Of a stretch of 64,000 nucleotides of DNA, positions 48,009 through 53,800 are shown piece by piece. The translations under genes and the position numbers were made by a program. The DNA comes from Euglena gracilis. Its lineage: Eukaryota > Euglenida > Euglenophyceae > Euglenales. The notes below the pieces were generated by a model. It had not been told where the DNA came from. It did not search any database and saw only the letters and a program-made list of their open reading frames with translations. Location: assembly GCA_039621445.1 (NCBI GenBank), contig CP154955.1, positions 5,322,785-5,386,784 of the forward strand. Reading direction: 5' to 3'. Each line of letters starts with the position of its first letter. The stretch's first letter is position 1.

Positions 48009-49735
48009 TGCATGCACACAGACACAGCACACATGCAGAGACGCAACACACACATAAAACCAACACACACCCATTCAACATTACACACAAACACACACAA
48101 ACACACACACACACACACATGTAGACTTGTGCTTTGCATAAAAAGATAGAAATTAGGATGGCGGGGTAGCTGAACCTGTGGCTGAACCTGGGCACCCACA
48201 AAACCCCCAAAAGCTCATTAAACTGACTGCTTTTTCAACCTTTTCTGCCAATTTTGGGTAGTTTTGGATGGGTGAGAGGGCACCCCACCCGGGGGGGGGG
48301 GCAGTTTTCAAAAAAAATGGTGGGTGGGGTTGGGCCTGGGAAAGCGTGCCCCCCAGGAGTAGCTAAGTTTGAACTCCCCTGGGGGTGGTGAGTTTTTGAG
48401 AGCAGGTGGGTTGGTTGGGGCTGCTGGACCCCACAAAACAGTTGCAAATTGCATGTAAAATCCTTTAGGAGCTCCCCCAGAATTTACGCTTTCTGCTGGA
48501 GAGGACTTTGAACAATTTATGGTCCGCCAGAAATAAATTTTCATTTTGCATAAAACACAAGCATTTTGTTGAACAAAAAATGCAAAAATTTTGGTCTCCG
48601 GAAATCCATGCCAAAACCAGGAATTTTTCATTGTCAAAACTTTTTCCAACAAAAATCCAAAAATCATTTGAAAAAAGGCAAAAAAACGCGAAAAAAAAAC
48701 GCGAAAAAAACCGCAAACTTTGCCAAAATCGAAAAACACTCAGAAAAAACGCACTTGCGTTCCCCTGCCTCCTGCCGGCCTCAAGTGAAAACACACTACC
48801 CTAGAACACCATCATAAGACCGTGTCAAATTTTTTCTCAGCCTCAGCTCCAGGGGAAATGAAATTCTCCCACGCCTTATGGGAACCTCTGTGCGGGTTGT
48901 GGGGGTGGATTGGTTTTGTGGATTTTTTGGGGCTGCTGGACATTTCAGGGGGGAGTTGAAAATGTTACCCGGACGTCCCTGACGGATTGCCGTGTGAAAC
49001 ATCACCCCCCAGGTCAGAGGTTGCTGGTGGCACTTTGGCTTTGTACTCCTTTTACGTCCCTTTTTGTTCAGGCACCCCCTTGACAGAGTATCAGCGGCAA
49101 CGATTTGATAGCTGGCTCAGGAGAAGCAGGGAAGGGAAACCCCCAAACCCCAGAGGGTTGGTTTATGTGGTATTGGGTTACAGCCCCCCGTCGTATGTTC
49201 ACCACCCTCCCCCGAATAGTGAGGCAGTTCCAAAAAGTGAAGCTCGCCCAGTCGGCCACCGCAAGCATCCAATAGTAGGGCACCTGCCAACCAAATGTTT
49301 TGGCTGTGCATTCCCCCTGCCTCTGGAATCTGCCCAGCACACACCATACATACACAACAACACACACATACGCAAGCACACAGACCAGCAGCCACACAGA
49401 GACACGTACAACACAAACACACACGTCATCACAAGGAAAAAATGACACAGAAAACCGGCAAGGAGAAAATTTCCACCATTTTGTTTCTTATTGTATTTGT
49501 CCGGGCTGAAAACTACGAAAACAGGAAACTAACAAAACCATGCATTTCCCACATGCAAAACAAAATCACTTGAGTCAATTTCTGAAAATCCACGTAAAAA
49601 CACACCCACGTCACAACAAAGTAATATTTGCACACCAAACGCCACGCGGAGGAGGCCGAGGTTGCAGGGGTCTGTCTGGCGGAACAGCCAGTCCAGGGGC
49701 CACCAGCGCCACGGGGCCCTGATCCCTGACCACTG
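26480..49735 (-). CDS. GGCX: Vitamin K-dependent gamma-carboxylase (GGCX / HTTM) homologue, 17 recognised exons
   Basis: Seventeen exons encode about 660 residues that follow human GGCX in order. Examples: WLFRQTDPCNLGLLRVAFG at TM1, SCVLLFLSYTWQWLQDSS at TM2, TDAHHFGAITGHG at the DANHYW site, YFFAGFWKL...GADWVRGYPM at the FIAGVKKLDADWVEGY site, a variable Pro/Ala linker, TSWTENGHRFSW at the NNWTNGLYGYSW site, and DVLVYTDLRCTLNG at the IYFDIWVSIN site. Exon phases agree across every junction except exon 3/exon 4. In animals this ER membrane enzyme carboxylates Glu to Gla using reduced vitamin K; the Lys of the human VKKLDADW motif, the proposed catalytic base, has a counterpart here. Substrate here is unknown. 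Missing: the start exon (between 49.74 and 50.57 kb) and the C-terminal part. Introns hold Tc1, hAT-like and CAGGG elements. Confidence 0.85.
26969..27286. mobile_element. hAT-like MITE, second copy
   Basis: Ends CAGGCTCTTTTTACC and, inward from the right, CAGGTCTTTTTTTTTAAGG. The 8-bp flanks are GTGGGGGG and GTTGGGGA (6 of 8 the same). Length (318 bp) and interior (GTGCTGCTATGGGCAGGC, GCCCCCAGCACCTTCGG) match the 26116-26432 copy. Confidence 0.75.
28150..28262. repeat. (CA)n microsatellite
   Basis: About fifty CA repeats with single interruptions, in the intron next to carboxylase exon 16. Confidence 0.97.
28311..28494 (-). CDS. GGCX: GGCX exon 16
   Basis: Acceptor TCGCACAG|CTGGCG completes Ser (AG+C), donor CGCCTG|GTGTGC; phase 2 in, 0 out. 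WRGLLMLKRCAGTLTVKTGP corresponds to human [20 protein letters not shown]. Confidence 0.85.
29225..29545. repeat. Minisatellite based on CTGCATCCACT-CCAGTAT
   Basis: Imperfect repeats of TGCATCCACTCCAGTATC, 15-30 bp apart. Both strands give repetitive ORFs (LHPLQYLHPL) that are not genes. Confidence 0.8.
30355..30860. repeat. Diverged tandem duplication, ~289-bp period
   Basis: ATTGCGAGCGTATATCTGGC and CCCCTCAATCGAAAGCTCTT (first copy) recur 289 bp later as ATTGCGAGCGTATCTCTGGC and CCCCTCGATCGAAAGCTCTT. A plus-strand frame of 177 codons crosses both copies; its frame is not conserved between copies (289 is not a multiple of 3), so I do not call it coding. Confidence 0.75.
31145..31365 (-). 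pseudogene. hAT-superfamily (DUF4371-type) transposase fragment
   Basis: The minus strand reads FAVIMDETSDISVRREQLSF followed by SIRAFDVDLHTEEIWCGFYE. This is the conserved D-E-[TS]-x-D-x-S...Q-[LM]-[SA] and F-x-G-[FL]-x-x-[VL] block around the first catalytic Asp of hAT-type transposases of the zinc-finger MYM / DUF4371 group. Frames upstream are broken or intronic and no downstream catalytic blocks were found. It lies in the intron between carboxylase exons 15 and 16. Confidence 0.8.
31949..32062 (-). CDS. GGCX: GGCX exon 15
   Basis: Donor GGTTCAG|GTGTGC, phase 2 out. LNTDMPGTLGTSWTENGHRF precedes the SW of the next exon, matching human YNNWTNGLYGYSW. Confidence 0.82.
32203..32640. mobile_element. 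hAT-like MITE (CAGGCTTTTGCTTAAGG ends), copy 1
   Basis: Perfect inverted ends CAGGCTTTTGCTTAAGG are flanked by exact 8-bp ATCCGGGG copies (32195-32202 and 32641-32648). It lies in the intron between carboxylase exons 14 and 15. The core holds a CCTCCGGCGC-TGT-GCGCCGGAGG hairpin and CATTTTTGGCCATTTTTGGG. About 98% like 53590-54036 by eye. Confidence 0.95.
32853..33026 (-). CDS. GGCX: GGCX exon 14 (TM5-like)
   Basis: RLRIVLGLLVFIAAFTAVRR followed by LLP corresponds to human [21 protein letters not shown]. The acceptor at CCTTAAG|AGACCC fits the incoming phase 2. The donor is uncertain (CACCCGCG|GTGGCG assumed; TTCACCGCG|GTGCGC is possible). Confidence 0.8.
33429..33621 (-). CDS. GGCX: GGCX exon 13 (Pro/Ala-rich linker)
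   Basis: Acceptor GCTGCCACAG|GTACCC; phase 1 in, 2 out. NGLPNPAQATSSGAASAAPA then PPKPPRKKPIQAALPA. The variable cytosolic loop of GGCX lies at this point in the human protein. Confidence 0.75.
34805..34975. repeat. (CA)n microsatellite
   Basis: Long CACACA tract with CGCG interruptions towards the right. Confidence 0.97.
35286..35474 (+). pseudogene. Tc1 transposase, N-terminal part, cut by insertion
   Basis: RSLLKKSGMCSVPAHRKPLL, SRRNKKIRLDFARRHLSFNW and KKVIW form the second helix-turn-helix (HTH_Tc3_2) and the approach to the first catalytic Asp. The more N-terminal DNA-binding part is not readable. The frame runs into the nested element at 35475. Confidence 0.88.
35475..37189. mobile_element. 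CAGGG-end transposon nested in Tc1, 7-bp duplication, CTGCAAAAAA arrays
   Basis: The inverted ends start CAGGGGGGTGGA (12 identical, 19 of 22 in all). They are flanked by exact CATTTGG copies (35468-35474 and 37190-37196). Arrays of CTGCAAAAAA lie at 35518-35572 and 37025-37165. The core holds minus-strand coding-like sequence (36271-36844). Excision with one duplication would give ...AAA GTC ATT TGG TCT GAT GAA, the normal Tc1 K-V-I-W-S-D-E. Confidence 0.92.
36271..36844 (-). CDS. Unknown protein gene inside the nested transposon
   Basis: The minus strand has two open stretches. FEVHEWVDRWMNAGSYRILY comes first. After a possible small intron (donor CTTGTAT|GTAGGG, acceptor GCCAGAG|ACACGG) comes EWMLRNWVPAWRAVPNQGRR, then LREVKGYVYDPFAPLLRLPV, KKQQNARPSIASIFKNATKQ and a stop at 36271. 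It is basic with a helical C-terminus. It may be the element's own protein or a captured host fragment. No catalytic motif or known family is recognised. Confidence 0.45.
37197..37857 (+). pseudogene. Tc1 transposase catalytic domain (DD37E)
   Basis: SDEKLFKV (first Asp), then GVMVWAAMDYSGAICTR, QQDGAPPH (second Asp), WPPQSPDMNPIEHLW (Glu) and MPNRMKAVIASRGGHTRY at the end. I count 37 residues between the second Asp and the Glu, against 34 in classic Tc1. Two short gaps interrupt the frame: about 37253-37290 (GT...TTTTGCAG, a good intron) and about 37480-37537 (stop codons, acceptor GCAG). They may be introns or decay. Confidence 0.88.
37260..37290 (+). other. Putative short intron in Tc1 transposase
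   Basis: The frame stops at 37256 shortly after AACG|GTGACG and resumes after CTTTTGCAG at 37291 with WVKEGTNRYLPQYV. GT-AG ends make an intron likely. Confidence 0.5.
38290..38410 (-). CDS. GGCX: GGCX exon 12 (variable linker)
   Basis: Acceptor GCTGGGCAG|GCACAC, donor CTACCG|GTGTGC; phase 0 in, 1 out. Charged, low-conservation linker (REGDEARDGQPSGLRRRKKP). Confidence 0.75.
39392..39868. mobile_element. Array-flanked element (ATAACGACCC units)
   Basis: Arrays of ATAACGACCC lie at 39400-39480 and 39768-39845. The outer ends are inverted TAAACCCCCCCCC / GGGGGGGGTTTA. It encloses the terminal exon at 39553-39674. It lies in the carboxylase intron between exons 11 and 12. No clear target duplication was seen. 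Confidence 0.5.
39553..39674 (-). CDS. Terminal exon of an element-borne protein with a PIP-box-like C-terminus
   Basis: Acceptor TTCACACCCCAG|TTGATG, then DDVVKKFDEDVPGSSVGSAP, PPTLTTPPS and KQRSIRSYFK before TAA. The last residues fit a PCNA-interacting peptide (Q-x-x-[ILM]-x-x-[FY]-[FY]: Q-R-S-I-R-S-Y-F). It sits inside an array-flanked element, so it may be the end of a transposon protein or a captured host exon. It lies on the same strand as the surrounding carboxylase gene but has its own stop. Confidence 0.45.
39957..40103 (-). CDS. GGCX: GGCX exon 11
   Basis: Acceptor GTTCCCAG|CGGGCG, phase 0. AEGWPGLVRWLHRRVYFYVD corresponds to human SPEWPRKLVSYCPRRL. A Glu-rich tail (EAEKGEAEEGEAG) follows before a GT donor at GGTGAC|GTCCAC. 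Confidence 0.8.
40713..40824 (-). CDS. GGCX: GGCX exon 10
   Basis: An acceptor at ATCGGAG|TTTGGC gives phase 2 in, 0 out (donor CACACA|GTGCGG). ALATAAIPFIFLETHT corresponds to human YVMLASSPLFCSP; a basic insert precedes it. Confidence 0.75.
41194..41230 (-). CDS. GGCX: GGCX exon 9, 37-bp micro-exon
   Basis: Acceptor GTCGCGCAG|TCTGCC, donor TACCT|GTACCC; phase 1 in, 2 out. VCQLYHAACTAYL matches human FVSYFHCMNSQLF. Confidence 0.75.
41593..41671 (-). CDS. GGCX: GGCX exon 8
   Basis: Acceptor AAAAAAAG|GAGACC, donor CTCTTTG|GTGTGC; phase 0 in, 1 out. LVFFELTAPLWLCFATTRPA matches human LLVVHGGGLLLDLSAGFLLFF. Confidence 0.85.
41742..41797 (-). CDS. GGCX: GGCX exon 7
   Basis: Acceptor CTTTCCCAG|ACGACA, donor CCCAGG|GTTTGC; phase 1 in, 0 out. 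Reads DDTVKYAIALLLSWLMAP, a hydrophobic segment. Confidence 0.8.
41862..42168. mobile_element. Short interspersed repeat, family with GCAATGG ends, copy 2
   Basis: Matches 19725-20025 along its length. Left end ATCATTGCTTGGC; right end GTTAAGCAATGGTATG. Partial relatives lie at about 46730-46895, 47095-47200 and 51230-51255. In the intron between carboxylase exons 6 and 7. Confidence 0.75.
42534..42645 (-). CDS. GGCX: GGCX exon 6 (proposed catalytic Lys)
   Basis: Acceptor TCCGCCGTAG|GTGAGT, phase 0 in, 1 out. YFFAGFWKLGLDWKLGADWV matches human YFIAGVKKLDADWV with a 5-residue internal duplication (WKLG..WKLG). Confidence 0.9.
43363..44285. mobile_element. Core flanked by GTGACCCCCC arrays, TGGCCA-rich
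   Basis: Arrays of (C)GTGACCCCCC at 43363-43402 and 44248-44283, same orientation, surround about 850 bp dominated by AAAATGGCCAAAAAT phrases. No gene. Boundaries and duplications were not resolved. Confidence 0.35.
44405..44454 (-). CDS. GGCX: GGCX exon 5
   Basis: Acceptor GCGCCACAG|CCGGGG, donor TTCGTG|GTATGC; phase 1 in, 0 out. GAKPIPYWHVFLFKFV matches human NAHVPLWNYAVLRGQIFIV. Confidence 0.88.
44849..44956 (-). CDS. GGCX: GGCX exon 4
   Basis: DHHYLTSLLALCFLATDAHH matches human [23 protein letters not shown], including the last His. Donor GGGGCAC|GTGACC, phase 1 out. The acceptor (GCAAAG|TGTGCG) is weak. Confidence 0.85.
45647..45710 (-). CDS. GGCX: GGCX exon 3 (TM2), 3' end uncertain
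   Basis: Acceptor CTCACCTCAG|CTGCGT joins in phase: R-L-S-C-V-L-L-F-L-S-Y against human R-I-S-C-V-L-F-L-L-P-Y. The homology ends near SSLYHN, where there is no in-phase GT. A donor at TT|GTACC would give phase 2, against phase 1 needed by the next exon. Confidence 0.8.
45830..47300. other. Intron sequence with repeat fragments
   Basis: Fragments of the CAGGCTTCTTTTTAAG MITE family (46090) and of the GCAATGG-end family (46730-47200) are present. No exon recognised between carboxylase exons 2 and 3. Confidence 0.55.
47300..47460. repeat. (CACG)/(CA)n repeat
   Basis: Mixed CACGCA and CACACA tract directly beside carboxylase exon 2. Confidence 0.93.
47464..47662 (-). CDS. GGCX: GGCX exon 2 (loop and TM2 start)
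   Basis: Acceptor CCCTGCAG|GGGCC, donor CGGCTCAG|GTGTGT; phase 1 in, 2 out. It contains a hydrophobic segment CAVAGLVALSALGVCLGFSY ending in the Y-R-[IL] of human GGCX. Confidence 0.88.
47725..48120. repeat. (CA)n microsatellites
   Basis: Two main CA runs (47750-47800, 47960-48000) with CA-rich sequence around them. ORFs of 165 to over 300 codons across this block are repeat artefacts apart from the real exon at 47464-47662. Confidence 0.95.
48150..49630. other. Intron between carboxylase exons 1 and 2
   Basis: Contains A-rich and GCAAAAAACGCG-like phrases (48660-48760) and a CA-rich stretch (49340-49430). A patch at 49150-49290 has open frames but is not needed: exons at 49636 and 47662 join in phase. 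Confidence 0.6.
49636..49735 (-). CDS. GGCX: GGCX exon 1 of those recognised (TM1)
   Basis: Acceptor CAGTCGCAG|CAGTGG, donor CGTTTG|GTGTGC; phase 0 in, 1 out. WLFRQTDPCNLGLLRVAFG matches the start of the HTTM domain (human RPTDPASLAVFRFLFG). The start codon lies in an upstream exon not found. Confidence 0.85.
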
Positions 49736-49749
49736 CTGCGACTGAACAC

Positions 49750-50570
49750 ATCTGTGGGGCCGACCAAAAAGGCATCCACTGTGTGGTGGGGGAGAATAGC
49801 AAAATCCAAAATGTGGTGGGGGGAAATAGCAGAGGGACATCCTTCTGCTCCCATTCATCTCCCACAGACCAATTGTTGAACAAGCCTCACTGTTTTCAAA
49901 ACACACACACACACACACACACACAAAAGTGGTGTTTGCAACCATGGCTCTCCAAATGGCATCAAATCAAAACCCTGCCACGACTGCCGATAAATTCCAG
50001 GACAAATTGAGGCCCTTAACCAAAAAAACCTGCCAAAATTCGAAAAGAGCACCGAGCTGGAGAAAAAGTAGGTCAGATTTTTTTGGGCAGATCGATTGAC
50101 AAAAAGATGTGCACCATACCAAGCCACGAGCAAAGGGGAACTTAAGATTAAGGTTGGGGTTGGGAGTCGCATTTGGTGTCCTGGGTCGCTTTGAACAAAG
50201 TTGAGCCTAACTTCAGGCTGCATTTCAAGCCACATTAGCTTAAATTGAGTCCTAATTCCGGCCTAAACCACGTCACTCTAAACCTGTTCCTAACGTAACC
50301 GTACCCCTTCCCTGTCCCAGACTTACCCTGACCCTAACCAAAACATTCCAGACCATGAATCTGGAAATGGGAGATATGGCAAACATGGAAGACCATGAAA
50401 ATCCAAGAAAAAAAACTCCTGAGACAGAACCTGGGAAGCAGCAGACCGGTCCATCTTGTGTGTCCCCCAAACCCCCCAAACAGTTGGAACCCCCAGGGGG
50501 GGAGGGCCCACCACCAAATATCATTCCACCATATGCACGTTGTTTGGGAAATCTTTTCCCCAACATTCTT
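49750..50570. other. Intergenic interval between oxidoreductase stop and carboxylase
   Basis: About 830 bp separate the stop of the NOX-like gene (50577) from the first recognised carboxylase exon. It must hold the carboxylase 5' end and start exon, which I could not identify. A (CA)n run lies at 49900-49925 and CCTAAC-rich phrases at about 50210-50340. No promoter element is recognisable. Confidence 0.5.
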
Positions 50571-50576
50571 TTACTT

Positions 50577-50834
50577 TTACAACAATGACAATGAGAGATT
50601 CTCTGGTGCAATGATTGCGCAGCTCTCAGCAGCGGCCGGAGCAGGGAGCGGGTCCGGGATGCGGGTCAGGAACTGCGGCGGGGCCCGGAAGCCGAAGACG
50701 TCGAGGCACAGGCGGTAGTGCTGCGGCAGGCGCCCAGGGCCAAGACGCTTCAGGCTGCGCAGCGCCCGCTGCCACGCGAAGGGGCATCCGAGGAACGCCA
50801 GCCGCACCCGCCGCTCCGCCGTGGGGGTCGGCGT
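50577..50834 (-). CDS. NOX-like last exon with stop
   Basis: Acceptor CTTCCACAG|ACGCCG, phase 0, 85 codons and TAA. RVRLAFLGCPFAWQRALRSL then HYRLCLDVFGF, with an extra Pro/Ala/Ser tail beyond where NOX proteins usually end. Confidence 0.8.
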   Translation of the reverse strand, partial: TPTPTAERRVRLAFLGCPFAWQRALRSLKRLGPGRLPQHYRLCLDVFGFRAPPQFLTRIPDPLPAPAAAESCAIIAPENLSLSLL

Positions 50835-53800
50835 CTGTGGAAGAGAGGGGGTTGAGAAATGTGAGTGTTGTTGAAATTCGATGGCATTTGATTTGTTTCA
50901 AAAAAATGTAACCCCCCCAAATAAGCAACCCGGGAGGAAACAAAAATTGACACAAAATTATACAAATTAATACAAATTCAAATCAATTTTATTTGGGCAT
51001 TCGAAATTGGGGTCAGGGAGGGTAAATAATTGGGCTTTTTTTTCCAAACTCAATAAGACCCCCCCAAAACCAGGGAATTGCGGCACCCCCTCCGGCCGAA
51101 ATTGGGCTGTCTAAGGAAATTTCTCAAAAAATTTCAGCGCTTCGCCTGAAAACCATGCCCAGGCGGGGGCAGACCTGGACTCACCCACCCACTGCCCTCC
51201 TTCTGAGTTAAAAAGAAGCCTGGGGGGGACATAATTAAGCAATGGTATACATTTGAAAAATAAATGATATGAAAATTTTTGATCTCAACCAGGGCATCGC
51301 TGAACGAGGGGGGGGGACTCAGAGGCTGGCAACCATGGGGGGGGGGGGGGGGCGGTTTGGCGGACCCCACCTGGGGTGGGGGGGACGACCCCTGAACTGG
51401 GTCGGCAGAGGTCCTTCTGGACCACAAACGGTCAGAACTGAACAACAGCTCACAATTGGCTCATCATGAAGACGTTTTGATTCCCACAACCAAAGTTTGA
51501 GCAGCCTGTTTTTCCACCCGTTGTTTTCTGATCATTCTTTGGAACCCTCCAAAGCGAAGCATCGGTTTCCATCTAGCTGTGAGCGGCCGGAAGGAATCAA
51601 AATTCATCCATGGAGGAGGGGAGGAGGGTCCAGGCTGGAAAAATGCTGGAAAAAGGCTCCTGGCTGGACCCTGGCAGACCCACCCACCTCACCCCACCGC
51701 CCAAGAGAGTCCAACCATTTAAAACATTACAGAGTTTTTATCTTTTTGTTTATTTTTAATTCTGGAAAATTTTCAAAATGGATTAGGAATTTGGTTCAAC
51801 ATGGATAGCGAAACTGTGCCGGTTTCTCGTTTTTTTGTGATACAATTTGGTGTTTACGTCCCGTGTGTCCCATACAAAAAGAGGGTGGTATATTTTTTGA
51901 TTTACCTCGATGGTTAAAGTCAAACAAATGCACAAAAAAGTGATACCAATTTTGAGAAAACTTGCACTAGACCTTTGAGTTGTTTTGAAATCCAATGTTG
52001 AAGAAAAGCAAAAGCAATTACGAAATGAACCAGAACTCCAAAAGAAAAAACTTTGGAAGCAGGGGGAAATCAATTGTATTCTTGATGCAGGAAAACATTT
52101 AAAATGCTTAAATTTGACACTTCCGTATGCACATATGTGTGCACATAAACAATGCGAAAAACTGCAAGGTTCAAAAATCACAGCGCCAAACAAGTCACAG
52201 ACCTCCTGAAAGGTGGGCCAGATGGAGTCGCTCCAGCGGAAGCTTTCCTCCAGCGGGGAGCCCATACAGAGGCGCTCCTTCGTCAGCCCATTCAGGCACA
52301 CCGTGACGTGGATGTTGGGGGGAAGGACCTTGCTGAGATACTCTCCTGCGGCAGAGACAGGTGGGCAGGCAGGGGTAAACCCTCCCATTTGAGTGTGCGG
52401 TGCCCAAATGGTGTCCTGTGCCCAAATAAGTGTCACCCCCCCCCCAAAGTGAAGTCCAAAAAGTGCGCACCACAAAGAAGCCACTTTACACTGAGCCGCT
52501 TTCGGGTAGTGCCCAAATAAATGTGACACCCACAGGGTCCGAAACTACGGTCCAAATATATGGATACCCCTGTGCATTTATTGCACACTTATATGCATGT
52601 GTTTACCTTCCCCCCCCCCACGTGAGGTTGCCCCCTTGGGGCTAGGTTCTGACAGGATGGAAAATCCACAGGAGGGTCACCAGGGAAATCACCACCCAGC
52701 TCCCTGACTATCCCCGGCCATCCCTGACTGACGGTGGAACGCCTGCATGAGCGTGTGGGCGTACGCGGGCATGTGTATGTGTGGATGTCGCATTGTGTGT
52801 CGATACCCTCAAAGCTGGCGATGAACCAGCGGTACATGGCGGGGTGCTGCACGATAAGGTAGGCAAACAGCTCCTGGGCCAGCCCGGAGGCAGACCCCGG
52901 AAGTGATGGCCCTGTCAGATATCAGTGCGTTGGGATGTGGCTGTCTTCCGCATGGACATCACCCGGAAGGCTGTTGACACAGGGGGGCCATTTTTACAAA
53001 CAACATATCATGCATAAGGCATTTGAGATATCCATGATGAATGATGTTGTTTAATGGCATGTTAACTCTGTGCTCGGCACTCACCCCTTCCTGTTCTACG
53101 ATCAAGGCTTTTCGATCTCGGGCAGGAGGGTGTGATGCTTTGGGCGTGCCTCGTACAAAGGAGGGACTACGCCGTGGATGTGCCATTCGGGCCTGGGCGT
53201 GATCCCTGACGCCGAGGTACGTCTTCAGCAACGGGACCAGGGGGAGCACGGTGCTGAAGTCCCCGGGGGCGGTCTCTGCATTGAGAGAAAAAAAAAGGCT
53301 GCAAACGAGTGCTGGGCTCTGCGGGAAGGCCGGGTGAGGTGCAAAGGGGCCTGAGTCGGACCCCTTGCTGGTCCAACCCCCCTCCTCCCCCCCAACACTA
53401 CAGCACTTTGTTTGTGCGGGAAAAAACAGGACTATTTTTTGTGCGGGTTGCTAAGCGACGCCCTGGTGCCGACACCGTGAAGGCAACGCTTTGCAATGCT
53501 CACAGAAACAGCAGGGGAAAAAACCTGCCATCCTGTTTTGACTGTGTGCTCTTCAGACTCTTTGACCAACGATTATAGTGAGTTGTCGCCAGGCTTTTGC
53601 TTAAGGACCCCCGGGGGGGGGGGTACTGGCTAGCCAATCGGCTAGACACTGGAAAAAGTGGACTAGCTAGACCCCCCCCTCCCCCCCGGGGGGGGGGGGG
53701 TCCGGGGGTCCCCCGGACTGGAAAAAATTTTTTCCTCCGGCGCTGTGCGCCGGAGGAAAAATGAGGTTTTTAATAGGTTTTTGGCTGATTTTGTTCCAAA

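Noticed and set aside
47713-48210. Open frames of 165 to over 300 codons rich in Cys-Val or Thr-His
   Set aside because: They are translations of (CA)n repeats. Only the part at 47464-47662 is coding, in the carboxylase frame.
49150-49290. Possible carboxylase exon between exons 1 and 2
   Set aside because: Exons at 49636 and 47662 join in phase and in homology without it.
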